Assembly (NCBI RefSeq): GCF_021513235.1
Contig: NZ_CP090976.1
Location: forward strand, 1,922,001 to 1,986,000
DNA length: 64,000 nucleotides
Source: Kaistella sp. 97-N-M2
GTDB taxonomy: Bacteria > Bacteroidota > Bacteroidia > Flavobacteriales > Weeksellaceae
Direction: 5' to 3'
Positions 54,419 to 62,670 of this stretch are shown here, one piece after another. Below the pieces are notes generated by a model. The model was not told the origin of the DNA and ran no database searches. It worked only from the letters and a program-made list of their open reading frames with translations. The translations under genes were made by a program, and so were the position numbers. How positions within the stretch are numbered: position 1 is the first letter of the stretch; every line of letters begins with the position of its first letter.

Positions 54419-55960
54419 TTATTTAATAATTTTCTGCGTCGAAACTCCGGATTTTGTTTGAATTTTTAAAAGATAAACGCCTTTTGCATTTTGAGAGAAA
54501 TCGATGCTGTTCGTGTTCACCACAGATTTCAACAATTTTCCCTCCATGCTGTACACTTCTAATTTTTCTACTTTTTCGGCAGAGCTGATTTTCAATAGAT
54601 CTTTCACCGGATTCGGATAGACTTTGATCTGATTTTTTGACACATCAGAAACCGCCAAACCGGTTTTAGAAAAACGAATATTATCGATTCTTAATGCCGA
54701 ATTATTTTCCACCGGAGGCGTCACATTTCCGAAACCAAAATAATAAACACCTTCCGCCGAGGCCGTAAAGGTCGAAGTATATTCGGTATACGTGTTGCCA
54801 CTGATTTGGTTTGAACTTAACTCCTGCGTGATGGCATCTTTTTCCGGCGCATCGGCCACACTCACTTTCAGGGTTGCGGGCGAGGCGCTTGCGCTGCTCA
54901 TTTCGGCAAAATATTTAATTTCTACCGTTTCGTTCGCCAACAATTTAATGGGATAGGAGAAAATCCAGTCGTTTTTTGCGTAGGTTTTGCTCGTGTTGTT
55001 AAAAACATAACCGTCGCCGTTCTGCGCCGCGCCGCTTCCGTTAATCCACGTGCCGGAAGTCCAGCCATCCGAATCGTATTCGCCATAGTTTTCGGCCGTG
55101 TATTCAAAATCATAAGAATAGGGAAGAATTGCCGCCGTAAAAACAGATTTCGGGCCTGCCCAACCCGAGCCACAGTCTGCATTTTTCAGAAAAAACTGAT
55201 AGCGCGTGCCGGGCTGGAGGTTATCAAAGTTTTTCGTCGTCGCAGTCTGAATGCCATTCGAAGAAACCGGCGTCACAAAATCCGTCAGTCCCAAATCGTA
55301 ATTTGTGATTCCGGCGGTCGAAGTCCAGGCGGCCGTAAAACTTTTATCCGTTAAATTGGTCGCAGTGAAACCTGAAAGATCGGGCATTATGCAGTTCGCG
55401 GAGTTGCTCAGGTAGAGATCATCCAGCGCCAAAAAATAACCGTCCGTTGTATTGTTAACAAATGCCAGATAGATGGTTTTTCCTTTATATGCAGACAAAT
55501 CCAGACTTCGCGAATTATACTCGTAAGCCTGTTCTCCGTCAACGCTCAACACCGTGGTAGTGAAGCTTCCCACCTGGTTGTTGGTTTCGGAAACTTTGAT
55601 GTCATAAGAATCTGTAAAATCAAAATCATAAGACTTTGCCTTCCAGTATAAAGTCGGAGTGCCGTCGCTTGGTACCGTAATCGACGGCGTGATGAGCCAG
55701 TCGTTCGACGTTCCGGCCGGATCGTACGAAGAGGTGCTGAAAGCGATTTTATTGTCGTAACCATCATAAAACTGAATCCAGGCTTCGGTGTTGAACTCCT
55801 GAACGGGCGCCCATTCTGCAACCGTGTTTCCGTCCGCATTGATGGTGGTGTAAGCGGAAAGCGGAGTTCCGTTATTGTTTTCAAAACCGCTGCTGAAAAT
55901 CTGGGCCTGGAACTGAATCATCAGCGCCAAAGCCGCAAGAGATAGAATTTTTCGTTTCAT
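54419..55960 (-). CDS. Secreted protein with choice-of-anchor J and fibronectin III domains, type A type IX sorting tail
   Basis: The 513-residue protein has a signal peptide (1-19, ending QFQAQ). It continues with a choice-of-anchor J (cleaved-adhesin) domain (about 25-190; TPTLYWKAKSYDFDFTD), a fibronectin III domain (about 195-275; FTAAWTSTAGITNYDL), and a second jelly-roll domain (about 280-430). A Por_Secre_tail follows (about 440-513; VYPNPVKDLLKI to STQKIIK). The tail is the T9SS type A signal. Surface or secreted enzyme/adhesin role; no catalytic domain is visible. Confidence 0.9.
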   Translation of the reverse strand: MKRKILSLAALALMIQFQAQIFSSGFENNNGTPLSAYTTINADGNTVAEWAPVQEFNTEAWIQFYDGYDNKIAFSTSSYDPAGTSNDWLITPSITVPSDGTPTLYWKAKSYDFDFTDSYDIKVSETNNQVGSFTTTVLSVDGEQAYEYNSRSLDLSAYKGKTIYLAFVNNTTDGYFLALDDLYLSNSANCIMPDLSGFTATNLTDKSFTAAWTSTAGITNYDLGLTDFVTPVSSNGIQTATTKNFDNLQPGTRYQFFLKNADCGSGWAGPKSVFTAAILPYSYDFEYTAENYGEYDSDGWTSGTWINGSGAAQNGDGYVFNNTSKTYAKNDWIFSYPIKLLANETVEIKYFAEMSSASASPATLKVSVADAPEKDAITQELSSNQISGNTYTEYTSTFTASAEGVYYFGFGNVTPPVENNSALRIDNIRFSKTGLAVSDVSKNQIKVYPNPVKDLLKISSAEKVEKLEVYSMEGKLLKSVVNTNSIDFSQNAKGVYLLKIQTKSGVSTQKIIK

Positions 55961-55992
55961 TGAGAAATTATTTAAAAATAAAAATTGAGTGA

Positions 55993-56462
55993 TTATTTTA
56001 TGAAAGGTTTCATTTCGTTCTCTATCTGTTTGCGCAGATCCATCAGTTTCACGGCATATTGTTCCATTTGGAGATCCTGCTCCGTTGTTGGAACAAATTT
56101 CGGGACTTCCACGGAATTGCCTTCGTCATCCACCGCGACAAATACAATAATGCAGTGCGTTTTTTTTCGAATTCCTTCCGCTTGATGTTTCGCGAAAAAA
56201 CGTTGATGGCGATATGCATGCTCGTTCTTCCCGTGTAGATTACCTGCGCTTCCACCTTCACGATGTGGCCAATTTTGATGGGCGAATAAAACCGGATTCC
56301 ACCCACATAAACCGTCACGCAGTAACTCGAACTCCAGGAACTTGCACACGCGTAACCGGCCTGGTCGATCCATTTCATTACACTTCCGCCATGAACATTT
56401 CCGCCGTAATTAACGTCGCTGGGTTCCGATATAAACTGAAAAGTTGTTTTATTTTGCATCAT
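55993..56462 (-). pseudogene. Acyl-CoA thioesterase (hotdog fold), frameshifted at an A8 run
   Basis: Frame 1 from 56462 gives a clean hotdog N-terminus (NYGGNVHGGSVMKWIDQAGY) through RTSMHIAINVFSRNIKRKEFEKK, then nonsense. The frame on the other side of the A8 run at 56160-56167 continues THCIIVFVAVDDEGNSVEVP and ends with a proper C-terminus at 55993. One more A (A9) would restore one open frame of about 156 residues. Family members hydrolyse acyl-CoA. The homopolymer position makes a sequencing error a serious alternative. Confidence 0.85.
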
Positions 56463-56720
56463 AATTTTTTACTTTACAAATATCCATAAATTTTTTCCTT
56501 GAGGAACAAAATCCTCTTTTCTTCCGCAAATGGATTTATAATTAAGGTTTTCGCCACCAAATAATAGCTCTTAAAAACTTAATACTTTCTGTGAAGTTTC
56601 ATGTTTTGAACTTCAAAAACACTTTTAAAATATCTTACGAAGGATTTTTAGAATCCCTTTTATAATGGAATACCGCTCAATACCCGCTTCCGATTCTATA
56701 TTTATTGGCTAAATTTGAAT

Positions 56721-57071
56721 ATGCAAAAAGTATTTTACCTCAAAACCTGCGGAACCTGTACCAAAATTCTTAACCGTTTCGATCTTTCCGACTGGACGCT
56801 GCGGGAAATAAAATCGCAACCGGTCACGCCGGACGAACTCACGGAAATGTATGCACTCACAAATTCTTACGAGGTTCTTTTCAGCAGAAGATCTACGCAG
56901 ATTAAGGCTCAAGATATTGACGTGAAATCTTTAAAAGAAAATGATTTTAAAAAACTACTTTTAAATCATTATTCGTTTTTAAAAAGGCCGGTTTTCCTTG
57001 CCGATAAACAAATTTTTATTGGAAACGAAAAACAGAATCTAGAAAACCTGGAAAATTTTTTCGCACCATGA
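56721..57071 (+). CDS. ArsC/Spx-like thioredoxin-fold protein
   Basis: The 116-residue protein has an N-terminal CGTC motif in LKTCGTCTKIL, and the helical insertion and C-terminal KRPVFLADKQIFIGNEKQ of the ArsC/Spx/MgsR family (arsenate-reductase-related). Function in this organism is not evident; it lacks other Ars genes around it. I use the ATG at 56721 and not the TTG start two codons earlier. A decayed gene follows directly. Confidence 0.82.
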   Translation: MQKVFYLKTCGTCTKILNRFDLSDWTLREIKSQPVTPDELTEMYALTNSYEVLFSRRSTQIKAQDIDVKSLKENDFKKLLLNHYSFLKRPVFLADKQIFIGNEKQNLENLENFFAP

Positions 57072-57445
57072 TATAATTAGTATTTCTCATCTTTTTTTCG
57101 GTGACGCTTTCTGCGCAGACAGTGTACAAAACACCGTCCGGCGCCAAATATCATCTGGCAGACTGCAGAATGGTGAAAAATGTTTCTGCTTCCTTATCAC
57201 TCAAGAAAGCCGTTTAAAGTGGATTAACGCGGTGCAAATTCTGCAGACTGCCAATCTACGGCAGTACTGGTAATTCGAAACCGAGAAAGGTAGCGGGAAC
57301 AAATTCGGAAAACCAATGTTTCGGACGAACCCAAAAGGGATTGCGGTGTAAAAGAAAAACAAAGATCAGCAACAACTTCTGTTTCAGCAGCTGCCGAATT
57401 AGGAGTGTCAAAATTTCAGAAATCGAAACGTTTTTGCACTTTTAA
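57068..57445 (+). pseudogene. Decayed small exported Cys-rich protein (DUF5763-like tail)
   Basis: One continuous frame starts at ATG 57068 and shows a signal-like stretch (FSVTLSAQT), then VYKTPSGAKYHLADC and SGLTRCKFC (a common Bacteroidetes module). It ends with QCFGRTQKGLRCKRKTKI and FCFSSC, as in DUF5763-type tails. In-frame stops at 57074 (codon 3) and 57215 break it. Both are TAA substitutions, not frameshifts, so this looks like true decay and not an assembly indel. Confidence 0.72.
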
Positions 57446-57569
57446 AATGACTTATTTTCCATCTAATCAGTTCGGTGCGAAATTTTGTCCGAAAATGAGA
57501 CGTGGTATTTTTTTTGTGATTCAACTGGTACGATTACTCAAAATTGTTTAACCTTAAAAATTAAATGTT
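57446..57569. other. Gap upstream of the Hsp20 gene
   Basis: AT-rich with a T8 run; no clear -33/-7 pair and no gene. It must hold the hsp20 promoter. Confidence 0.4.
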
Positions 57570-57998
57570 ATGAATAATTTAAGCAGAAGAACGAATTTCT
57601 TTGATGATTTCTTTACGAACGAACTGCTGGATTTCAAGCGCGCAGGTTTCCCCGAAACAGGTTTAACGTCGCCTTCAGTGAATGTGAAAGAGGACGCAGA
57701 TCGTTTCCAGATTATGGTAGCGGCGCCCGGCATTAAAAAAGAAAATTTCAACATCAATTTAGAAAAAAACATTCTCACCATTTCCAGCGAAAACAAAACG
57801 GAAAATGAAGAAGTTGACGAAAACGGAACCTTTACGCGAAGAGAATTTAATTATAATTCTTTCAGCCGGTCCTTCACTTTGCCCGAAACGGTGGAATCCG
57901 AAAAAATTGAAGCCACATACGAGGACGGTATCTTAAACGTCACCGTGCCGAAAAAAGAAGAAAGCACACAGGTTTTAAAGACCATCGAAGTGAAATAA
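57570..57998 (+). CDS. Small heat-shock protein (Hsp20/alpha-crystallin)
   Basis: The 142-residue protein has a short N-terminus and an alpha-crystallin domain (about 35-130): SPSVNVKEDADRFQIMVAAPGI, then EFNYNSFSRSFTLPETV and ATYEDGILNVTVPKKEE with the GILNV-type motif. It holds unfolding proteins as an ATP-independent chaperone. Monocistronic; a strong bidirectional terminator follows. Confidence 0.94.
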   Translation: MNNLSRRTNFFDDFFTNELLDFKRAGFPETGLTSPSVNVKEDADRFQIMVAAPGIKKENFNINLEKNILTISSENKTENEEVDENGTFTRREFNYNSFSRSFTLPETVESEKIEATYEDGILNVTVPKKEESTQVLKTIEVK

Positions 57999-58015
57999 CA
58001 AAGTTTGGTTCAATG

Positions 58016-58052
58016 AAAACGGTCTCCTCAAAAATTTGAGGAGACCGTTTTT
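58016..58052 (+). terminator. Bidirectional terminator between hsp20 and the convergent gene
   Basis: AACGGTCTCCTCAAA/TTTGAGGAGACCGTT, a long perfect hairpin with T run on the plus side and an A-rich side before it. Confidence 0.88.
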
Positions 58053-58501
58053 TATTTGTGTCTTCTTTCTTCCAGCCAGTTATAAACGCCGATGCTCACA
58101 AGCGCCCCGAATAAATAATAACCTGTGGTCATCCATTTTTTCTGGCTCGTGTTCGTCGCTTTATTATGATCCAAAACCTGATCTGCCAAACCTATCGTAC
58201 CTGCCGCACCGAGAAGTCCCGTTCCCAATGTTTTCGCCAGCATTTCCGACGAAGTGGTAGACGTGGCCAAAGTGGAGAATAAGACGGCGTTCGATAAAAT
58301 ATTTCCGCCCATTGCCGCAGCAAAAACCTGATCTTCGTGCGGAAGATCCACATCTATTTTGTCCAGCGAGGTTTTCACCGCTTCTTCACCCACCTGATCG
58401 AGATTGGGCGCGCCCACAATATATTTTTTGAAAAGCTGATGAACTCCCGTCAACGCCAAAGACCCTGCTAAACCTGCGATACTTCTGTTAATATTCGACA
58501 T
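58052..58501 (-). CDS. Unknown membrane-associated protein
   Basis: The 149-residue protein (MSNINRSIAGLAGSLAL) has hydrophobic segments at about 8-22, 65-85, 90-108 and 125-143 and an HEDQVFAAAMGGNILSN stretch. I do not recognise the family. The start at 58501 is chosen; an upstream frame to 58576 would add a piece that overlaps the gcvT terminator. Converges on hsp20. Confidence 0.72.
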   Translation of the reverse strand: MSNINRSIAGLAGSLALTGVHQLFKKYIVGAPNLDQVGEEAVKTSLDKIDVDLPHEDQVFAAAMGGNILSNAVLFSTLATSTTSSEMLAKTLGTGLLGAAGTIGLADQVLDHNKATNTSQKKWMTTGYYLFGALVSIGVYNWLEERRHK

Positions 58502-58551
58502 AATGTAATTTTTTTTAATGTCTGAAACCGTGTGCGAAAATAATGCCACAC

Positions 58552-58584
58552 AAAAAAAGCAGATAAATTTTTTCATCTGCTTTT
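58552..58584 (-). terminator. Terminator of gcvT
   Basis: AAGCAGATAAA/ATCTGCTTTT hairpin with seven T on the minus strand, 22 bases after the gcvT stop. Confidence 0.8.
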
Positions 58585-58606
58585 AAGTTTTCAAACTTAT
58601 TCCTTT

Positions 58607-59686
58607 TTAAACAAACGGCAACTTCACGATTTTTGCCGGAATATTTTTGTTTCGGATCTGGATAAAAATATCCGAACCCACTTTGAAATGGTCTTTTGCA
58701 ACATACGCCAAACCGATCCCGATCTTTTTCATCGGACTCATCGTTCCCGAAGTAACTTTCCCAATTGCGTTGCCGTCTGCATCGACGACAAGGTAATCGT
58801 GGCGCGGGATGGCTTTTTCCTGCATTTCGAAACCGACTAATTTTCGCGTAATGCCTTCTTCTTTTTGTTTCGCTAGCGTTTCTTTGTCCACAAAATCCTT
58901 CTCGAATTTCGTGATCCAACCCAAACCAGCTTCGAGTGGCGAAGTCGTATCGTCAATGTCGTTTCCGTACAGGCAGAAGCCTTTTTCCAAACGCAAAGTG
59001 TCTCTGGACGCTAATCCGCAGGGAATCAAGCCAAATTCTTCGCCGGCTTCCGTTAAGGCTTCCCAGATTTTTACGGCGTTTTCGTTTTTAAAATAGATCT
59101 CAAAACCGCCACTTCCCGTATACCCGGTGTTCGAAATAATCACATCGTCCACGCCCGCGATTTTCCCCACCGTAAAATGATAGTACGCAAGTTCGGAGAG
59201 GTTAATATCGGTTAGTTTTTGCAGCGTTTCTGTAGCTTTTGGCCCCTGAATGGCGATCAGCGACATTTCCTCAGACGCGTTCGTCAGTTTTGCGCCAAAT
59301 TTTTCGTTGTATTTCGAAATGTGATTCCAGTCTTTCTCAATGTTCGAGGCGTTTACCACCACAAAATATTTTTCGTCGGTCATTTTATAAACAATAAGGT
59401 CGTCCACAATCCCGCCTTTTCCATTCGGCAAACACGTGTACTGCGCCTTTCCGTTTTCCAGCGCGTCCACATTATTTGTGCCTATAAATTGCAGCAGATC
59501 CTTTGCAGCAGGACCGTCCACAAAAAACTGACCCATGTGCGAAACATCAAAAATTCCTACTTTTTCGCGCACCGCAAAATGCTCCTCGGTTACGCCAGTG
59601 TATTGCACAGGCATTTCAAAACCTGCAAAAGGCACCATTTTCGCGCCCAAAGACACGTGTTTATCGTACAAAGCCGTCTTATTCAT
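58607..59686 (-). CDS. gcvT: Aminomethyltransferase (glycine cleavage T protein)
   Basis: The 359-residue enzyme starts LYDKHVSLGAKMVPFAGFE, has GIFDVSHMGQF, NTGYTGSGGFEIYF and a C-terminal barrel with GTMSPMKKIGIGLAYV. It takes the aminomethyl group from H protein to tetrahydrofolate, giving methylene-THF and ammonia. H and P proteins are encoded elsewhere. It is preceded by a repeat-rich gap and has its own terminator. Confidence 0.95.
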   Translation of the reverse strand: MNKTALYDKHVSLGAKMVPFAGFEMPVQYTGVTEEHFAVREKVGIFDVSHMGQFFVDGPAAKDLLQFIGTNNVDALENGKAQYTCLPNGKGGIVDDLIVYKMTDEKYFVVVNASNIEKDWNHISKYNEKFGAKLTNASEEMSLIAIQGPKATETLQKLTDINLSELAYYHFTVGKIAGVDDVIISNTGYTGSGGFEIYFKNENAVKIWEALTEAGEEFGLIPCGLASRDTLRLEKGFCLYGNDIDDTTSPLEAGLGWITKFEKDFVDKETLAKQKEEGITRKLVGFEMQEKAIPRHDYLVVDADGNAIGKVTSGTMSPMKKIGIGLAYVAKDHFKVGSDIFIQIRNKNIPAKIVKLPFV

Positions 59687-59740
59687 CTTTTATTTTTATT
59701 AATTTATTTCTTTTTTAGAAGCATCAAAGTGGGTTTCTCG

Positions 59741-59827
59741 TGCGAAGGTTCGTCCCGCTTTCCGCTCTATCTTTTTTTTGCCGCGCCGAAACCCTTCCAA
59801 AAAAAGGATGCCGCTGCAATCGGGGCT
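59741..59827 (-). repeat. Dispersed repeat, family B, copy 2
   Basis: On the minus strand the order is ATTGCAGCGGCATCCTTTTTTTT, an inner variable part with GGCGCGGC, AAAAAAAAGATAGAGCGGAAA (as two blocks), and GCGGGACGAACCTTCG. It matches 31187-31265 in block order. Confidence 0.7.
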
Positions 59828-59892
59828 AAAATCCAATTTCGTTATATTTTCCTAAAAACAACCATCAACCATCAACCATCCAACATTAAATA

Positions 59893-60402
59893 TCACAAAT
59901 GCTCCTTATATTCCTTCAAAATTATCTTAAACCATTCTGTAAAATGTTCCGGATTTTCCAGCATTTCTTTTTCCAGATTTTCCATCGTAATATACCGCAC
60001 GTCGGAAACTTCCTCCGGGTTCATCTCAAACTCGCCGTCGAAATCTCCCGTAAATACGTGATCCAGCTCGTGTTCCCACAAGTTTTGTCCCACGTCTGCT
60101 TTATAAATAAAATGAAATTTCGGGCTTAATTCCGCTTCGATGCCGAGTTCTTCTTTCATGCGGCGTTTTGCGCCTTCCAGATAGGTTTCGTTGCTTCTTG
60201 GGTGTGAACAAACGGCGTTCGTCCATTGATTGGGAGAATGGTATTTGGTGGCGGCGCGTTTCTGCAAAAGCATTTCGCCCTTTTCATTAAACAGGAAAAC
60301 CGAGAAAGCGCGGTGAAGCATTCCGTTTTCGTGCGCCTGCATTTTTTCCATCAAGCCGAGGATTTCGTCGTTTTCTGAGACTAAAACTACCTGTTCTTCC
60401 AT
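59893..60402 (-). CDS. idi: Isopentenyl-diphosphate delta-isomerase, type 1
   Basis: The 169-residue Nudix-fold enzyme has LMEKMQAHENGMLHRAFSVF, the catalytic Cys in NAVCSHPRSNE, the Nudix box around GAKRRMKEELGIEAE and the second catalytic Glu region LWEHELDHVF. It interconverts IPP and DMAPP for isoprenoids such as menaquinone and carotenoids. Monocistronic. Confidence 0.94.
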   Translation of the reverse strand: MEEQVVLVSENDEILGLMEKMQAHENGMLHRAFSVFLFNEKGEMLLQKRAATKYHSPNQWTNAVCSHPRSNETYLEGAKRRMKEELGIEAELSPKFHFIYKADVGQNLWEHELDHVFTGDFDGEFEMNPEEVSDVRYITMENLEKEMLENPEHFTEWFKIILKEYKEHL

Positions 60403-60485
60403 AACTCACAAAATTAAGTTTTAAAAGTTAGGTAATAAAATTTTTGTGAAAAATTTATAATTTCAAATACGGCTTTTGCAAAAGG

Positions 60486-60607
60486 GATTGCAGCGGAAAT
60501 CCCGCAGCAGGAAAGGGGAAAGCTGGGGCGCGAGGAATTGCAGCGGAAAGCCCGACCCGCAAGCCCCGGCATTCAGCGTGGGCGCGGGATTGCCCCTAAA
60601 ATTGCAG
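60486..60607 (+). repeat. GC-rich short repeats in the idi-HAD gap
   Basis: GATTGCAGCGGAAATCCCGC (60486) and AATTGCAGCGGAAAGCCCGA (60536) are near copies 50 bases apart. The ATTGCAGCGG core also occurs in family B. GCGGGATTGCCCC and AATTGCAG follow. The stretch is far more GC-rich than the flanks. Confidence 0.65.
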
Positions 60608-60668
60608 AAATAATTGATAATCATCTGTGCATCAAGGAAAATTCGTACTTTTGCCCCTTAAAATTTTG

Positions 60669-61073
60669 ATGATGGAATTAGAATATAAAGACCATTTAAG
60701 TCCCATGCTGAAAGGCGATATTAAGAATTATCTGATTGATATCGACGGCACGATTACCGATGATGTACCCAATGAAGAGCCGGAAAGAATGGTCGATTGT
60801 GTGCCGTATCCCGATGCACTCGAAACGATAAACCGGTGGTACGAGCAGGGTCATATTATTTGTTTTTTCACCTCAAGAACCGAAAACCTGAAACAGATTA
60901 CGATCGACTGGCTCGATAAACACGGCTTTAAATATCACACGGTGCTCTGTGGAAAACCGCGCGGCGGAAATTATCACTGGATCGATAATCACCTCGTAAA
61001 AGCCACAAGATACAAAGGTAAATTCACCGACATGGTAGAGAAACAGGTAACTATTGAAGTTTTTAAAGATTAA
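60669..61073 (+). CDS. HAD-superfamily phosphatase-like protein
   Basis: The 134-residue protein has HAD motif I LIDIDGTITDD, motif II in ICFFTSRTE, and a C-terminal WIDNHLVKA; the short form lacks a full cap. Some genomes label homologues phosphoheptose isomerase, which the motifs do not support. The stop directly adjoins the ATG of the hydroxyacid dehydrogenase, so the pair is one operon. Start 60669 (MMEL) is used and not the frame from 60627. Confidence 0.82.
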   Translation: MMELEYKDHLSPMLKGDIKNYLIDIDGTITDDVPNEEPERMVDCVPYPDALETINRWYEQGHIICFFTSRTENLKQITIDWLDKHGFKYHTVLCGKPRGGNYHWIDNHLVKATRYKGKFTDMVEKQVTIEVFKD

Positions 61074-62036
61074 ATGATGAAGGTATTAGCAAACGACGGG
61101 TTAGATCAATCCGGGATTGACGCGTTAACAGAAAAAGGTTTTGAAGTGCTCACAAAAAAAGTTCCGCAGGAATTTTTGATCGATTACATCAATGAAAATA
61201 AAATTAGAACGGTTTTGGTTCGCAGTGCGACGCAGGTTCGTAAAGACCTGATCGACGCGTGTCCAACCCTCGAAATCATCGGCAGAGGCGGTGTGGGAAT
61301 GGATAATATTGATGTGGATTATGCACGGTCGAAGAATATTCATGTCATCAACACGCCCTCCGCATCTTCGGAATCTGTGGCCGAACTGGTTTTTGCACAC
61401 TTGTTTTCGGGAGCGCGGTTTTTGCAGGACTCAAACCGTAAAATGCCTCTCTTAGGCGACTCTGAATTTGCAAAACTGAAAAAATCTTACGAAAAAGGTA
61501 TCGAACTTCGGGGTAAAACCATCGGCATTATCGGCATGGGAAGAATTGGCCAGGAGGTGGCGCGGATGGCTTTGGGTTTGGGGATGCGCGTTGTGGCGGC
61601 CGACAGCAATGTTGGCAGAGCCAGCATCAAAGTGAAGTTTTACAACAATCAGTTCATCAACGTCGATATCGAGACAGAACCGATCGAAGGAGTTTTGAAA
61701 CATGCAGATTTTATTACGCTTCACGTGCCGGGTCAGAAAAACGGCTACATTATTTCGGCACCGGAATTTGCACAGATGAAAGACGGAGTGGCCATTGTAA
61801 ACTGCTCGCGTGGCGGTGTGATAGATGAAGAAGCTTTGGTTTCGGCTTTAAATTCGGGCAAAGTGGCTTTCGCCGGGCTGGATGTTTTCATGAACGAACC
61901 TACGCCTTCAAAAGAAATTTTAAGCCATCCGAAAATCTCGCTGACGCCGCATACAGGCGCGTCCACGCTCGAAGCACAGGACAGAATCGGACTTTCTCTT
62001 GCAGAACAGATTTGCAGTATTTTGCAGGTGCACTAA
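61074..62036 (+). CDS. D-3-phosphoglycerate dehydrogenase-like 2-hydroxyacid dehydrogenase
   Basis: The 320-residue protein has the D-isomer-specific dehydrogenase fold: GRGGVGMDNIDVDYA, the NAD motif GIIGMGRIGQEVARMALGLG, CSRGGVIDEEALVSAL, and HTGASTLEAQ with the catalytic His. It lacks the C-terminal ACT domain of serine-regulated SerA. Serine biosynthesis is likely but other 2-hydroxy acids are possible. It overlaps no gene and follows the HAD protein with no gap. Confidence 0.88.
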   Translation: MMKVLANDGLDQSGIDALTEKGFEVLTKKVPQEFLIDYINENKIRTVLVRSATQVRKDLIDACPTLEIIGRGGVGMDNIDVDYARSKNIHVINTPSASSESVAELVFAHLFSGARFLQDSNRKMPLLGDSEFAKLKKSYEKGIELRGKTIGIIGMGRIGQEVARMALGLGMRVVAADSNVGRASIKVKFYNNQFINVDIETEPIEGVLKHADFITLHVPGQKNGYIISAPEFAQMKDGVAIVNCSRGGVIDEEALVSALNSGKVAFAGLDVFMNEPTPSKEILSHPKISLTPHTGASTLEAQDRIGLSLAEQICSILQVH

Positions 62037-62060
62037 ACAAAAAATTTCCTTTAATATATT

Positions 62061-62091
62061 GAAGAACGCGTCGGGAGATGCGTTCTTTTTT
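62061..62091 (+). terminator. Terminator of the dehydrogenase operon
   Basis: GAAGAACGC/GCGTTCTTTTTT hairpin, 24 bases after the stop. Confidence 0.85.
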
Positions 62092-62118
62092 AATTATTAA
62101 GCTGGAATTTTACGCAAC

Positions 62119-62145
62119 AAAAAACCCGAAAAAAATTCCGGGTCT
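62119..62145 (-). terminator. Terminator of mscL
   Basis: AACCCGAA/TTCCGGGT arms with T run on the minus strand, 17 bases after the stop at 62163. Confidence 0.75.
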
Positions 62146-62162
62146 ATTTTTTTATAAATTGG

Positions 62163-62534
62163 CTATTTAGTTTTCAGCAAATCTCTGATCTCTGTTAACA
62201 AAACCTCTTCCTTTGTAGGTCCTGCCGGAGCAACTTCTGCCGGTTTGTTTATGCGGTTGGCCGCTTTGATGACCCAAAATAAAACCAGGGCAATACACAG
62301 GAAACTGATGACCGCAGAAAGGAAATTTCCGTAGGCAACACCGTTCCAGGTTAGTTTTGCAATATTTTCTGCACCCGCAGCTTTCAAGGCGGGGTTCAAC
62401 AACAAGGGCGTGATCACATCTTCGACGAGTGAAGTTACAATTTTACCGAACGCAGCACCGATGATCACCGCAACGGCGAGATCCATTACATTTCCTTTGA
62501 ATGCAAAATCTTTAAATTCCTTTACTAATCCCAT
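62163..62534 (-). CDS. mscL: Large-conductance mechanosensitive channel MscL
   Basis: The 123-residue protein has the MscL signature KEFKDFAFKGNVMDLAVAVIIG in helix 1 (given in parts), then FGKIVTSLVEDVITP, a second helix (FLSAVISFLCIALVLFWVI) and a short C-terminal helix with EEVLLTEIRDLL. It opens under hypo-osmotic shock. Length is normal. Own terminator. Confidence 0.96.
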   Translation of the reverse strand: MGLVKEFKDFAFKGNVMDLAVAVIIGAAFGKIVTSLVEDVITPLLLNPALKAAGAENIAKLTWNGVAYGNFLSAVISFLCIALVLFWVIKAANRINKPAEVAPAGPTKEEVLLTEIRDLLKTK

Positions 62535-62670
62535 AATTTATATTTTTAATGTTAATATTCAAAAATAAGATTTTATTTTAGATATACCGCGCCGAAAGCC
62601 TCTAATTCATGAGCGCGGAAGCGAAGCGCATAAAATAAATTTTTGCTAAATTGAACTTAAATAAAAAACA

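Noticed and set aside
56710..56717. TAAATTTG -7-like box three bases before the ArsC-like ATG
   Set aside because: A start of transcription here would fall at or after the ATG, and no -33 element is present; probably chance.
59219..60061. 280-codon plus-strand frame across gcvT and idi
   Set aside because: Antisense to two secure genes and running through a repeat; composition His/Phe/Arg-rich as expected for a shadow frame.
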